From assembly GCA_000153385.1 (NCBI GenBank), contig CH672374.1:411119-475118 (forward strand): DNA of 64,000 nt. Reading direction: 5' to 3'. Below, piece after piece: positions 36,599-45,697 of the stretch. The notes under the pieces are model-generated. The model saw nothing but the letters and a program-made list of their open reading frames with translations. It searched no databases and had not been told where the DNA came from. A program made the position numbers and the translations under genes. This DNA comes from Flavobacteria bacterium BBFL7 (GTDB lineage Bacteria > Bacteroidota > Bacteroidia > Flavobacteriales > Flavobacteriaceae). The stretch's first letter is position 1, and each line of letters begins with the position of its first letter.

Positions 36599-39508
36599 AT
36601 GAAAAAAGCAATACTCTTATTACTGACATTAGTAATTTCATTTAGCGTCACGGCTCAAGAAGAATCCTCTTGGTGGATTTTTGGTGATGGTGCTGGTGTT
36701 GAATTTAATCCTAATCCACAGAATAGATCAAATGATCCTGCCGTAACAACTTCTGGTTACGATACTGATGAAGGTGTGGCTTCTATTTCTGACGAGATGG
36801 GGAACCTTTTATTTTTTACAGATGGTTCAACCGTTTGGAACCGTAATGGTGTAGCTATGCCTAACGGAACTGGATTAGATGGTAACTTTTCCTCTACTCA
36901 ATCTGCTATTGTAATTAAAGCACCAGAAACTGCAGGTGTTTATTTTGTAGCAACTGTAGGTGCTGGAAATTCTTCACCTCTTTCTTACTCTAGAATTGAA
37001 ATGGCTCTTAATGGTGGATTAGGTGACGTTGTACCAGGTGTTAAGAATGTAACTCTACTTGCTGCTTGTGCTGAGAAAGTAGCTGCAACAATTCAAACAG
37101 GTACTAATAACGCTTACATTATGACTTTTGGTAGATCTAACGCAACTAGTGTTTCTACCGGTTCTGGTGATAACAATGCTTTATTTGCTTGGGAAGTAAG
37201 AGGAATCGCTGGTCCTAACGTTTCATTTGTACTTCCAGCTCCGATTGCACAATCTGCAAATGGTGGTTTACCATACTTCTCTACTCCACTAGCTGCCACA
37301 AATGGAGATCGCGGTATGTTAAGAATTTCACCTGATGGAACTAAACTAGCCATAGGGACTCAAAACTTAACAAATCAAGGTTTATTTTTATATGATTTTA
37401 ATCCTGGAAATGGACAATTCAGTGGTGCTGGGCTACAATTAGATAACGGTCCTGTTTATGGAGTTGAATTTTCTCCTTCTTCACAATATCTATATCATGA
37501 TTTAAGTAGTAATTACAGTCCAACTGCTACTTCAAATAAAAGATTAGTACAATATGATCTTTGTGATCAAGCAAACATTGTTGCATCACGTAATGAATTT
37601 GCAAATGTTATTGAATCTAGAAGTACCTTACAATTAGGTAGAGATGGAGAAATTTATGTGGCACGTTTTGATCAAAGCTTTTTAGGTAGAATTGAAAATT
37701 CTGAAACTCCTACCCCAACTTATAACCCAACTGCCGTAGATATTTCTCCTGGAGTAGGAAAACAAGGTTTACCTGTATTTGTTCAATCTAGTTTTGCTAG
37801 TTCGTTTACCGTAAATGATCAATGTCAAGGTGATGCTACAGAATTTATACTTGCTTGTTTACCTCAAGTAGCGGCATCGAATTGGGATTTTGGTGATGGT
37901 AATACTTTAATGGTTACTGGACCAGGTGTTGTGACTAATACCTATGCAACAGCAGGTACTTATACTGTGTCTGTAAATGTTACAAATGTTTCTGGTGATG
38001 TTAGAGATTTTACTCAAGACATTACAATTTATGAAAATGGAATTGTAGATCCAGTAGATGTAACATTATTAGATTACTGTGATGATGATAACTCAGGTGA
38101 TGAGATCGTTGATTTATCACAATTCACAACTGATGTGTTAGGTACTCAAGATGCTGCAACTTTTAATATATCTTACTATGCAAACTCTGTTGATGCAGAC
38201 GCTGGTCAGAATCCATTACCATTAAACTACAATGCTACCTTAGGTTCTAACACTATATGGGTACGTATAGAAAACAATACATCACCTATTAATGATGGTT
38301 GTTCTGCAATTGGCTCTTTCGTATTAACTGTGAGTTCAGTACCAACCGTAAGTAACATTCCAGATTATGAAATTTGTGATGATGCAACTCAAGATGGAAT
38401 TGAAGATTTTGATTTAGCAGGCTTCCTACCTACTATAGCAGCACAAGCTGGTGATCCAGTAGATGTTGACTATACAATTCACGAGTCTCAAGCAGATGCT
38501 GATATGAATATGGGAGCTATCGATACAACAGTTCCTTATACTAATACGATGTCTCCACAAGTACTTTATGTAAGACTACAAAACATCAATGATATAGACT
38601 GTTATGGTACAGCTCCATTTAACTTAGTTGTTCTAGGAGCTCCTACTTTAGGAACTGTAGCAAACATAGAAGTATGTGATGATGCTCCATTAGATGGAAG
38701 TTCTGATTTCACATTATCAGATCAAGACGCAACCGTTGCAAATGGTTCAACGGGTACCGTAACATACCACGCTACACAAGCAGACGCTGAAAGTGGTGCT
38801 GCAGCACTTCCTAATATTTATACAGTAAGTGGTACAGAAACAATTTATGCAAGATTTGTGAATGATGCAGGATGTTCTGGTACAACTAGTTTTGATATCA
38901 CAGTACAAGCTGCTCCTGCTATAGGAAACGCTCCAGATTTAACAAATATCTGTGACGGCTCTGTAGATCTTAATCAAAACCTATTTGAATTATCTGTTCA
39001 AGATACAGCAGTTTTAAATGGTCTTAATCCAGCAGACTATACAATAAGCTACTACACAACAGATACAGATGCACAAAACGGTTCTAATGCATTGCCATTG
39101 AGCTATACAGTTCCATTCCAGTCTGGTGTAACGACAGATTTATTATTTGCAAGATTAGAGAACAATACAACAGGATGTTTCAACACCTCTCAATTCACAA
39201 TTATATTTGAGCGTTGTGAGATTGTATTCCCAGAAGGTTTCTCTCCTAATAATGATGGTATCAACGATACGTTCTCTATCCCAGGATTAGCAGAACAGTA
39301 TAACAACTTTACATTACAAATATTTAACCGTAATGGTTCAGTAGTTTATGAAACTAGCGCTAGTAATTATGAAGAGTTTGCAGGAATCCCTAATAAAGGA
39401 GCTCTTGCAGGTGACGGTTTACTACCAGTAGGTACTTACTTCTATGTGATTCAATATAACGATCAAGATGAAGAAGATACAGCTAGTTGGGTTTACATCA
39501 ATTACTAG
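36599..39508 (+). CDS. Third tandem paralog: head, PKD-like domain, four repeats, T9SS type B tail
   Basis: A 969-aa exported protein. The signal peptide MKKAILLLLTLVISFSVTAQ precedes the same head domain (SSWWIFGDGAGVEFNP..EGVASISDEMGNLLFFTDGS). A PKD-like stretch ASNWDFGDGNTLM is followed by four repeats that open with DYCDDDNSGDEIVDL, EICDDATQDGIEDFDL, EVCDDAPLDGSSDFTL and NICDGSVDLNQNLFEL. The type B tail begins near FPEGFSPNNDGINDTF and ends GTYFYVIQYNDQ..ASWVYINY. A strong terminator follows at 39531. Together with the two upstream paralogs it forms a T9SS cargo cluster; the role in adhesion or gliding is inferred from the tail family only. Confidence 0.88.
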   Translation: MKKAILLLLTLVISFSVTAQEESSWWIFGDGAGVEFNPNPQNRSNDPAVTTSGYDTDEGVASISDEMGNLLFFTDGSTVWNRNGVAMPNGTGLDGNFSSTQSAIVIKAPETAGVYFVATVGAGNSSPLSYSRIEMALNGGLGDVVPGVKNVTLLAACAEKVAATIQTGTNNAYIMTFGRSNATSVSTGSGDNNALFAWEVRGIAGPNVSFVLPAPIAQSANGGLPYFSTPLAATNGDRGMLRISPDGTKLAIGTQNLTNQGLFLYDFNPGNGQFSGAGLQLDNGPVYGVEFSPSSQYLYHDLSSNYSPTATSNKRLVQYDLCDQANIVASRNEFANVIESRSTLQLGRDGEIYVARFDQSFLGRIENSETPTPTYNPTAVDISPGVGKQGLPVFVQSSFASSFTVNDQCQGDATEFILACLPQVAASNWDFGDGNTLMVTGPGVVTNTYATAGTYTVSVNVTNVSGDVRDFTQDITIYENGIVDPVDVTLLDYCDDDNSGDEIVDLSQFTTDVLGTQDAATFNISYYANSVDADAGQNPLPLNYNATLGSNTIWVRIENNTSPINDGCSAIGSFVLTVSSVPTVSNIPDYEICDDATQDGIEDFDLAGFLPTIAAQAGDPVDVDYTIHESQADADMNMGAIDTTVPYTNTMSPQVLYVRLQNINDIDCYGTAPFNLVVLGAPTLGTVANIEVCDDAPLDGSSDFTLSDQDATVANGSTGTVTYHATQADAESGAAALPNIYTVSGTETIYARFVNDAGCSGTTSFDITVQAAPAIGNAPDLTNICDGSVDLNQNLFELSVQDTAVLNGLNPADYTISYYTTDTDAQNGSNALPLSYTVPFQSGVTTDLLFARLENNTTGCFNTSQFTIIFERCEIVFPEGFSPNNDGINDTFSIPGLAEQYNNFTLQIFNRNGSVVYETSASNYEEFAGIPNKGALAGDGLLPVGTYFYVIQYNDQDEEDTASWVYINY

Positions 39509-39530
39509 TAAACAGTACAATATATAATAT

Positions 39531-39562
39531 AAAGCCTCAGTTTAACTACTGAGGCTTTTTTT
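39531..39562 (+). terminator. Intrinsic terminator after the T9SS type B cluster
   Basis: Stem AAAGCCTCAG (39531-39540) / CTGAGGCTTT (39549-39558) followed by a T-run; a dispersed palindrome follows at once. Confidence 0.92.
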
Positions 39563-39564
39563 AT

Positions 39565-39582
39565 ACGCTTTCGCGAAAGCAT
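39565..39582. repeat. Dispersed palindrome, perfect 14-mer core
   Basis: ACGCTTTCGCGAAAGCAT, perfect over 39567-39580, immediately after a terminator. Confidence 0.93.
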
Positions 39583-39657
39583 AATTCTTATTATCTTACA
39601 GACACGAAAACGTTGTAAATTTTATCATTTTATTATGCACGCATAGTATTTATTTAC

Positions 39658-39665
39658 TATCTTTG
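39658..39665 (+). promoter_or_regulatory. -7 element TATCTTTG of the MarR-fad operon
   Basis: A perfect TAnnTTTG match ending 16 nt before the ATG at 39682. No TTG is seen at the expected -33 position, so control by a regulator is possible. Confidence 0.5.
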
Positions 39666-39681
39666 GGTGTAACTTTATTAA

Positions 39682-40137
39682 ATGAGAGATAAAACTATAG
39701 ATTATATATTAAGAGCGACATGGATGTCCATCTCTAAAATGTATAATGAACAGGCCGCTGTCAAAGGTAGCACCATGGCCACAGGATTTGCATTAATAAG
39801 TATTGATCCTATTGAAGGTACACCTAGTACTGCATTGGGACCTAAAATGGGAATGGAAGCCACTTCCCTATCTCGTACGCTCAAGACCATGGAAGAGAAA
39901 GGTCTTATTTCAAGAAAAAAAAATCCTGAAGATGGACGTAGTGTTTTAATACACTTAACTGATTTTGGTAAAGAAATGAGAGATTTTTCTAAAACGGTAG
40001 TCAAATCATTTGATACAGTTGTTAAACAAAATATTGAACCAGAAAAACTGAATACCTTTCTAGAAGTTGCTTATCAAATCAATGATCTAGTAGGTCAAAA
40101 AAATATATTTAAACAAGAAGCCATAGCTGATAAATAA
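39682..40137 (+). CDS. MarR-family transcriptional regulator
   Basis: A 151-aa winged-helix regulator. The DNA-binding domain is at about 48-105 (TALGPKMGMEATSLSRTLKTMEEKGLISRKKNPEDGRSVLIHLTDFG), with the DGR wing motif of the family. It begins an apparent operon: the fadN-like gene starts 1 bp after its stop, and fadA and fadE follow closely. By analogy with FadR-type control of beta-oxidation genes it may sense acyl-CoA or a related signal, but it is MarR-like, not a TetR or GntR FadR, so the effector is open. Confidence 0.93.
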   Translation: MRDKTIDYILRATWMSISKMYNEQAAVKGSTMATGFALISIDPIEGTPSTALGPKMGMEATSLSRTLKTMEEKGLISRKKNPEDGRSVLIHLTDFGKEMRDFSKTVVKSFDTVVKQNIEPEKLNTFLEVAYQINDLVGQKNIFKQEAIADK

Positions 40138-40138
40138 T

Positions 40139-42547
40139 ATGGGAAAACGTAGAATTAAACATGTAACCGTAATAGGTTCCGGAATTATGGGAAGCGGTAT
40201 CGCTTGCCATTTTGCAAACATAGGTTGTGAAGTACTCCTATTAGACATAGTTCCTAGAGAGCTCACTGATAAAGAAAAGGCCAAAGGACTCACGCTAGAG
40301 AATAAAGTCGTGCGTAACCGTATGGTTAATGATAATCTAGCAGCCGCTATTAAAAGTAAGCCTGCTCCATTATATGATAAATCATTTGCACGTAGAATTT
40401 CTACTGGGAATTTAGAAGATGATTTATCTAAGATAAAAGATACAGACTGGATTATTGAAGTCGTTGTTGAAAGACTAGATATTAAAAAATCAGTTTTTGA
40501 ACAAATAGAAAAGCACCGTAAACCAGGTACTTTAATCACTTCGAATACTTCAGGTATTCCTATCTCGTTCATGAATGAAGGACGTAGTGAAGATTTCCAG
40601 AAGCATTTTGCAGTAACACACTTTTTCAATCCGCCGCGATACTTGAAACTATTTGAAGTGGTACCAGGACCTAATTGTGATCCTGCTGTTACTGACTTTT
40701 TGATGGAATATGGCGAGAAGTATTTAGGTAAAACATCAGTACTTGCAAAAGATACTCCTGCTTTTATAGGTAACCGCATCGGTATATTCTCGATACAGAG
40801 CTTATTTCATACAGTAAAAGAAATGGGACTTACCGTTTCAGAAGTGGATAAACTTACTGGTCCAGTTATTGGTCGTGCTAAGTCTGCCACATTTAGAACT
40901 GTGGATGTAGTAGGATTAGATACTCTTGTACATGTTGCAAATGGTGTGTACGAAAACTGTCCAGAAGACGAACATAAAGACACCTTTAAATTACCGGATT
41001 TCATCAATACCATGATGGAAAATAAATGGTTAGGTTCTAAAACTGGTCAAGGTTTTTATAAAAAGAGCGTAACTAAAGAAGGTAAAAAAGAGATCTTAGC
41101 ATTAGATCTAGACTCTATGGAGTATGTAAAACAGCCTCGTGCAAAGTTTGCTACTCTAGAATTGACTAAAACTATAGATAATGTAGCAGATCGTTTTCCT
41201 GTATTAATTAAAGGAAAAGATAAAGCTGGTGATTTTTATAGAAAATCATTTGCTTCACTATTTGCTTACGTACAGCATAGAATTCCTGAAATATCTGATG
41301 AATTGTACCGCATTGATGACGCCATGAGCGCAGGTTTTGGATGGGAACACGGACCATATCAAGTTTGGGATGCCGTAGGTGTTGCAAAAGGTGTGGAATT
41401 GATGGAAGCTATTGGTAAAAAACCAGCAGCTTGGGTAACTGAAATGCTAGAAAAAGGATTTGAGTCTTTCTACACTGTAAAAGATGGAGCAACATACTAC
41501 TACTCTATCCCAGATAAAGATTACGTAAAGAAACCAGGTCAGGATGGATTTATCATTCTAGACAACTTACGTGCTAACGCTCCAGTATTTAAAAATTCTG
41601 GTGTAACAGTTCACGATATAGGCGATGGAATCTTAAATGTAGAATTCACTTCTAAAATGAATTCTATAGGTGGCGACGTGCTAGCTGGTATGAATAAAGC
41701 TATTGATATTGCCGAAGATCGTTTTGATGGTCTTGTTGTAGCAAACAACGGTGCAAACTTCTCTGTAGGAGCAAACATCGGTATGATCTTTATGATGGCT
41801 GTAGAGCAGGAATATGATGAGCTTAACATGGCGATCAAACAATTCCAAAACACCGTTATGAGATTGCGTTACAGCAGTATCCCTACAATTGTAGCACCAC
41901 ATCAGATGGCGTTAGGTGGTGGTTGTGAAATGACCATGCACTCTGACGTTGCTGTTGCTAGTGCAGAGACTTACATCGGTCTAGTAGAATTTGGTGTAGG
42001 TGTTATCCCTGGTGGTGGTGGATCAAAAGAGATGGCTCTTAGAGCAAGTGATACTTTTGAAAAGAACGATGTAGAATTAAATAGACTACAAGAATACTTC
42101 TTAACTGTAGGTATGGCCAAAGTGGCTACTTCAGCTTATGAAGCCTTTGACTTAGGAATATTGAGAAAAGGTGTTGATCAAGTTGTCGTAAATGATAATA
42201 GACGTATCGCTTTCGCGAAAGCGCAGGCAAGACTATTAGCTGATAAAGGTTATACTCAACCAGCTATGCGTAATGATATCAAAGTACTAGGTAAACAAGC
42301 ATTAGGTATGTTCTTAGTAGGAACAGATCAAATGGAAGCTGGAAAATATATCTCAGAGCATGATAAAAAGATTGCCAATAAACTAGCTTATGTGATGGCT
42401 GGTGGTGATTTAAGTGCGCCTACTTTAGTATCTGAACAATACTTGTTAGATCTAGAACGTGAAGCATTCTTAAGCTTAACAGGAGAAAGAAAAACATTAG
42501 AACGCCTACAGCACATGTTGCAAAAAGGTAAACCACTTAGAAATTAG
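40139..42547 (+). CDS. fadN: 3-hydroxyacyl-CoA dehydrogenase / enoyl-CoA hydratase, FadN type
   Basis: An 802-aa bifunctional beta-oxidation enzyme. The N-terminal half is the NAD-dependent dehydrogenase (VTVIGSGIMGSGIACHFA, residues 7-24; HFFNPPRYLKLFEVV near 163). The C-terminal half from about 488 is the crotonase-like hydratase (ALGGGCEMTMHSD near 595 and GLVEFGVGVIPGGGGSKEM near 618). The dehydrogenase-first order is that of Bacillus FadN (YusL), the reverse of E. coli FadB. It hydrates enoyl-CoA and oxidises 3-hydroxyacyl-CoA in the cytoplasm. It is followed 3 bp later by fadA. A dispersed palindrome lies within it at 42208-42223 and codes AFAKA. Confidence 0.93.
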   Translation: MGKRRIKHVTVIGSGIMGSGIACHFANIGCEVLLLDIVPRELTDKEKAKGLTLENKVVRNRMVNDNLAAAIKSKPAPLYDKSFARRISTGNLEDDLSKIKDTDWIIEVVVERLDIKKSVFEQIEKHRKPGTLITSNTSGIPISFMNEGRSEDFQKHFAVTHFFNPPRYLKLFEVVPGPNCDPAVTDFLMEYGEKYLGKTSVLAKDTPAFIGNRIGIFSIQSLFHTVKEMGLTVSEVDKLTGPVIGRAKSATFRTVDVVGLDTLVHVANGVYENCPEDEHKDTFKLPDFINTMMENKWLGSKTGQGFYKKSVTKEGKKEILALDLDSMEYVKQPRAKFATLELTKTIDNVADRFPVLIKGKDKAGDFYRKSFASLFAYVQHRIPEISDELYRIDDAMSAGFGWEHGPYQVWDAVGVAKGVELMEAIGKKPAAWVTEMLEKGFESFYTVKDGATYYYSIPDKDYVKKPGQDGFIILDNLRANAPVFKNSGVTVHDIGDGILNVEFTSKMNSIGGDVLAGMNKAIDIAEDRFDGLVVANNGANFSVGANIGMIFMMAVEQEYDELNMAIKQFQNTVMRLRYSSIPTIVAPHQMALGGGCEMTMHSDVAVASAETYIGLVEFGVGVIPGGGGSKEMALRASDTFEKNDVELNRLQEYFLTVGMAKVATSAYEAFDLGILRKGVDQVVVNDNRRIAFAKAQARLLADKGYTQPAMRNDIKVLGKQALGMFLVGTDQMEAGKYISEHDKKIANKLAYVMAGGDLSAPTLVSEQYLLDLEREAFLSLTGERKTLERLQHMLQKGKPLRN
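42208..42223. repeat. Dispersed palindrome, perfect 16-mer inside fadN
   Basis: CGCTTTCGCGAAAGCG codes for AFAKA in RRIAFAKAQARLL, the same reading frame as the copies in katG and the 34507 gene. Confidence 0.95.
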
Positions 42548-42550
42548 AAG

Positions 42551-43744
42551 ATGATGAAAACCGCATATATAGTAGCTGCAAAACGTACTGCAGTTGGGAA
42601 AGCACCAAAAGGAGTTTTCCGTTTTAAAAGACCTGATGAGCTTGCTGCAGAAACAATTGAGGCAATGCTTAAAGATGTTCCTAATCTAGACAAAACGAGA
42701 ATAGATGATGTTATTATAGGTAATGCGATGCCTGAAGCAGAGCAAGGACTTAATATGGCGCGTCTTATTTCTTTAATGGGATTAAAAATAGATGATGTTC
42801 CTGGAGTAACGGTTAATAGATATTGCGCAAGTGGTGTTGAAACTATTGCGATGGCAACCGCAAAAATTCAATCTGGAATGGCAGATTGTATTATTGCTGG
42901 TGGTGCAGAGTCCATGAGCTATATACCAATGGGTGGTTACAAACCAACACCAGATTATCGAGTTGCCAAAGCAGGTAATGAGGATTATTACTGGGGAATG
43001 GGATTAACTGCAGAAGCTGTTGCAAATGAATTTAACGTATCACGTGAAGATCAAGATCAATTTGCATACAACTCTCATCAAAAAGCTTTAAAAGCACAAG
43101 CTGAAGGTCGTTTTCAAGATCAAATTGTTCCTATCGATGTAGAAGAAACTTTCTTAAATGCCGATGGTAAAAAAGAAACAAGAACTTATACAGTAAATAA
43201 GGATGAAGGTCCACGAGCAGATACTAAATTAGAAATACTTGCAAAACTACGACCAGTTTTTGCGGCTGGTGGTTCTGTTACTGCTGGTAACTCATCACAA
43301 ATGAGTGATGGTGCAGCTATGGTTTTAGTAATGAGTGAAGAAATGGTTAAAGAGTTAAACCTTGAACCTATCGCTCGTATGGTCAACTTTGCTGCCGCTG
43401 GTGTTCCTCCTAGAATTATGGGTATAGGTCCAGTCAAAGCTATTCCTAAAGCATTAAAGCAGGCTGGTCTTACTTTAAATGATGTAGATATGATTGAATT
43501 AAATGAAGCATTTGCTTCTCAATCACTTGCCGTTATTAGAGAATTAGGACTTAATCCTGATATCATCAATCCTAATGGTGGTGCCATCTCTTTAGGACAT
43601 CCACTAGGTTGTACCGGAGCAAAATTGAGCGTTCAATTATTTGATGAAATGAGAAAACGCGAAATGAAAAGTAAGTATGGTCTCGTTACTATGTGTGTAG
43701 GAACTGGACAAGGTGCTTGTGGAGTATATGAATTTTTGAATTAA
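42551..43744 (+). CDS. fadA: Acetyl-CoA C-acyltransferase (3-ketoacyl-CoA thiolase)
   Basis: A 397-aa thiolase that performs the last step of beta-oxidation, cleaving 3-ketoacyl-CoA. The catalytic residues are Cys92 (NRYCASGVET), His350 (GGAISLGHPLGCTGAKL) and Cys382 (CVGTGQGACGVYEF). The last motif is usually CxGxGxGAA, and here CG replaces AG at the end; the catalytic Cys itself is present. There are two adjacent ATGs (42551 and 42554); either is possible. It sits between fadN (3 bp gap) and the acyl-CoA dehydrogenase gene (12 bp gap), as in Bacillus fadNAE. Assignment is firm. Confidence 0.96.
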   Translation: MMKTAYIVAAKRTAVGKAPKGVFRFKRPDELAAETIEAMLKDVPNLDKTRIDDVIIGNAMPEAEQGLNMARLISLMGLKIDDVPGVTVNRYCASGVETIAMATAKIQSGMADCIIAGGAESMSYIPMGGYKPTPDYRVAKAGNEDYYWGMGLTAEAVANEFNVSREDQDQFAYNSHQKALKAQAEGRFQDQIVPIDVEETFLNADGKKETRTYTVNKDEGPRADTKLEILAKLRPVFAAGGSVTAGNSSQMSDGAAMVLVMSEEMVKELNLEPIARMVNFAAAGVPPRIMGIGPVKAIPKALKQAGLTLNDVDMIELNEAFASQSLAVIRELGLNPDIINPNGGAISLGHPLGCTGAKLSVQLFDEMRKREMKSKYGLVTMCVGTGQGACGVYEFLN

Positions 43745-43756
43745 ATAATAAAAACA

Positions 43757-45565
43757 ATGTCAACAGAAAATAATATAATACGCGGTGGACAATTCATCGT
43801 TAAAGAATCAAACCCATCAGATATTTTTACACCAGAAGATTTTTCTGATGAACAAAAAATGATGCGCGAGTCTGTAGCAGAGTTTGTAGATAAAGAAATT
43901 GTTCCTCATAAGGAAAGATTTGAAAAAAAGGACTATGCACTTACTGAAGAAGTAATGCGTAAAGCAGGTGAAATGGGATTCTTAGGAATCGCTGTACCTG
44001 AAGAATATGATGGTCTAGGTATGGGATTTGTATCCACGATGTTAGTATGTGATTACATATCTGGTGCCACTGGATCTATCGCAACAGCATTTGGTGCCCA
44101 TACTGGTATAGGTACTATGCCTATTACTTTATACGGTACAGAAGAGCAAAAGAAGAAATACGTTCCTAAACTAGCTACTGGTGAGTGGTTTGGTGCTTAT
44201 TGTTTAACAGAGCCTGGCGCTGGATCTGATGCTAATTCAGGTAAGACAAAAGCAGAACTTACTGAAGACGGTAAACATTACAAGATTAACGGTCAAAAAA
44301 TGTGGATCTCAAATGCAGGTTTCTGTAATGTTTTTGTTGTTTTTGCAAGATTAGAAGATGATAAAAATATTACTGGATTTATTGTAGAGAATGACCCTAG
44401 TAACGGAATTTCAATGGGTGAAGAAGAGCACAAATTAGGTATCCACTCCTCTTCTACTCGTCAGGTTTTCTTTAATGACTGTTTAGTTCCTGTAGAAAAC
44501 ATGCTTGCTGGTCGTGGAGAAGGATTTAAAATCGCTATGAATGCGTTAAACGTAGGTCGTATCAAGCTAGCCGCAGCTTGTCTAGATGCTCAAAGACGTG
44601 TTATCACACTTGCTACTAATTATGCAAATGAGCGTGAGCAATTTAAAACACCTATTGCAAAATTTGGAGCTATTAGAAAGAAGATTGCTGAAATGGCTAC
44701 TAATGCCTATGTAGGTGAAAGTGCTTCTTATAGAGCTGCAAAAGATATCGAGAATAGAATTCATTTACGTCAGGAAGAAGGAGCCACATTTGCTGAGGCA
44801 GAGCTTAAAGGTGTAGAAGAATTTGCAATTGAATGTTCGATTCTTAAGGTTGCTGTCTCTGAAGATATGCAAAACTGTAGTGATGAAGGAATTCAAATTT
44901 ATGGTGGAATGGGCTTCAGTGCTGATGCACCTATGGAAGCTGCATGGCGTGATGCTCGTATCTCCCGTATCTATGAAGGTACTAATGAGATCAATCGTAT
45001 GCTAGCAGTAGGAATGCTTGTTAAAAAAGCGATGAAAGGTCATGTAAACCTACTAGAGCCAGCAATGGCTGTAGGAAATGAATTGACTTCTATTCCTTCT
45101 TTTGATACTCCAGATTTTTCTGAGCCATTATCTGAAGAAATGGACATGATTAAGAAATTGAAGAAAGTGTTCTTAATGGTGGCTGGAAGTGCTGTTCAAA
45201 AATTCGGACCTGCATTAGAAGAAAATCAGCAATTATTACTTGCTGCTTCTGATATTCTCATTGAAATCTATATGGCCGAAAGTGCTATTTTGAGAACACA
45301 AAAGAATATTGCACGAACTAGTGTAGAAGAGCAAAAAGAGCAAATTGCAATGTCTCAATTATACCTTTACAGTGCTGTAAAAATTATTCAGAATAGAGCT
45401 GAAGAAGGTATCTCAAGCTTTGCTGAAGGTGATGAACAACGTATGATGCTTATGGGACTTAAACGATTTACTAAGTATATAAATCTTCCTAATATTATTG
45501 AACTACGTAATGTAGTTGCAGACAAAGTAACAGGAGAAAACAAATATCCGTTTACAATGTCATAA
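43757..45565 (+). CDS. fadE: Acyl-CoA dehydrogenase
   Basis: A 602-aa flavoenzyme that introduces the first double bond into acyl-CoA. The N-terminal helical domain, the central beta domain (WFGAYCLTEPGAGSDANSG, near 155) and the C-terminal domain are complete. The catalytic base is Glu407 in SRIYEGTNEINRML. An extra C-terminal region of about 170 aa (after 430) is that of the YusJ/VLCAD-like long form, as expected for the Bacillus fadE partner of fadN and fadA. It ends the operon; a terminator follows at 45593. Chain-length specificity cannot be stated. Confidence 0.95.
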   Translation: MSTENNIIRGGQFIVKESNPSDIFTPEDFSDEQKMMRESVAEFVDKEIVPHKERFEKKDYALTEEVMRKAGEMGFLGIAVPEEYDGLGMGFVSTMLVCDYISGATGSIATAFGAHTGIGTMPITLYGTEEQKKKYVPKLATGEWFGAYCLTEPGAGSDANSGKTKAELTEDGKHYKINGQKMWISNAGFCNVFVVFARLEDDKNITGFIVENDPSNGISMGEEEHKLGIHSSSTRQVFFNDCLVPVENMLAGRGEGFKIAMNALNVGRIKLAAACLDAQRRVITLATNYANEREQFKTPIAKFGAIRKKIAEMATNAYVGESASYRAAKDIENRIHLRQEEGATFAEAELKGVEEFAIECSILKVAVSEDMQNCSDEGIQIYGGMGFSADAPMEAAWRDARISRIYEGTNEINRMLAVGMLVKKAMKGHVNLLEPAMAVGNELTSIPSFDTPDFSEPLSEEMDMIKKLKKVFLMVAGSAVQKFGPALEENQQLLLAASDILIEIYMAESAILRTQKNIARTSVEEQKEQIAMSQLYLYSAVKIIQNRAEEGISSFAEGDEQRMMLMGLKRFTKYINLPNIIELRNVVADKVTGENKYPFTMS

Positions 45566-45592
45566 TTCGTAATTAAATTAGATTAAGTTGGA

Positions 45593-45628
45593 GCCGCCAT
45601 CAGTGTAAATTGATGGTGGTTTTTTTTG
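45593..45628 (+). terminator. Intrinsic terminator after fadE
   Basis: Stem GCCGCCATCA (45593-45602) / TGATGGTGGT (45611-45620), 10 bp with two G-U pairs, followed by an eight-T run. Confidence 0.88.
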
Positions 45629-45683
45629 TTAATATGGGTCCAAGTATTAACAAATCATAAACAAGGATGGTAAAACGTTATTC

Positions 45684-45691
45684 TACTTTTG
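45684..45691 (+). promoter_or_regulatory. -7 element TACTTTTG just before the first mscS-like gene
   Basis: A TAnnTTTG match ending 6 nt before the ATG at 45698. If used, the mRNA would be almost leaderless. Confidence 0.45.
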
Positions 45692-45697
45692 CCTTCT

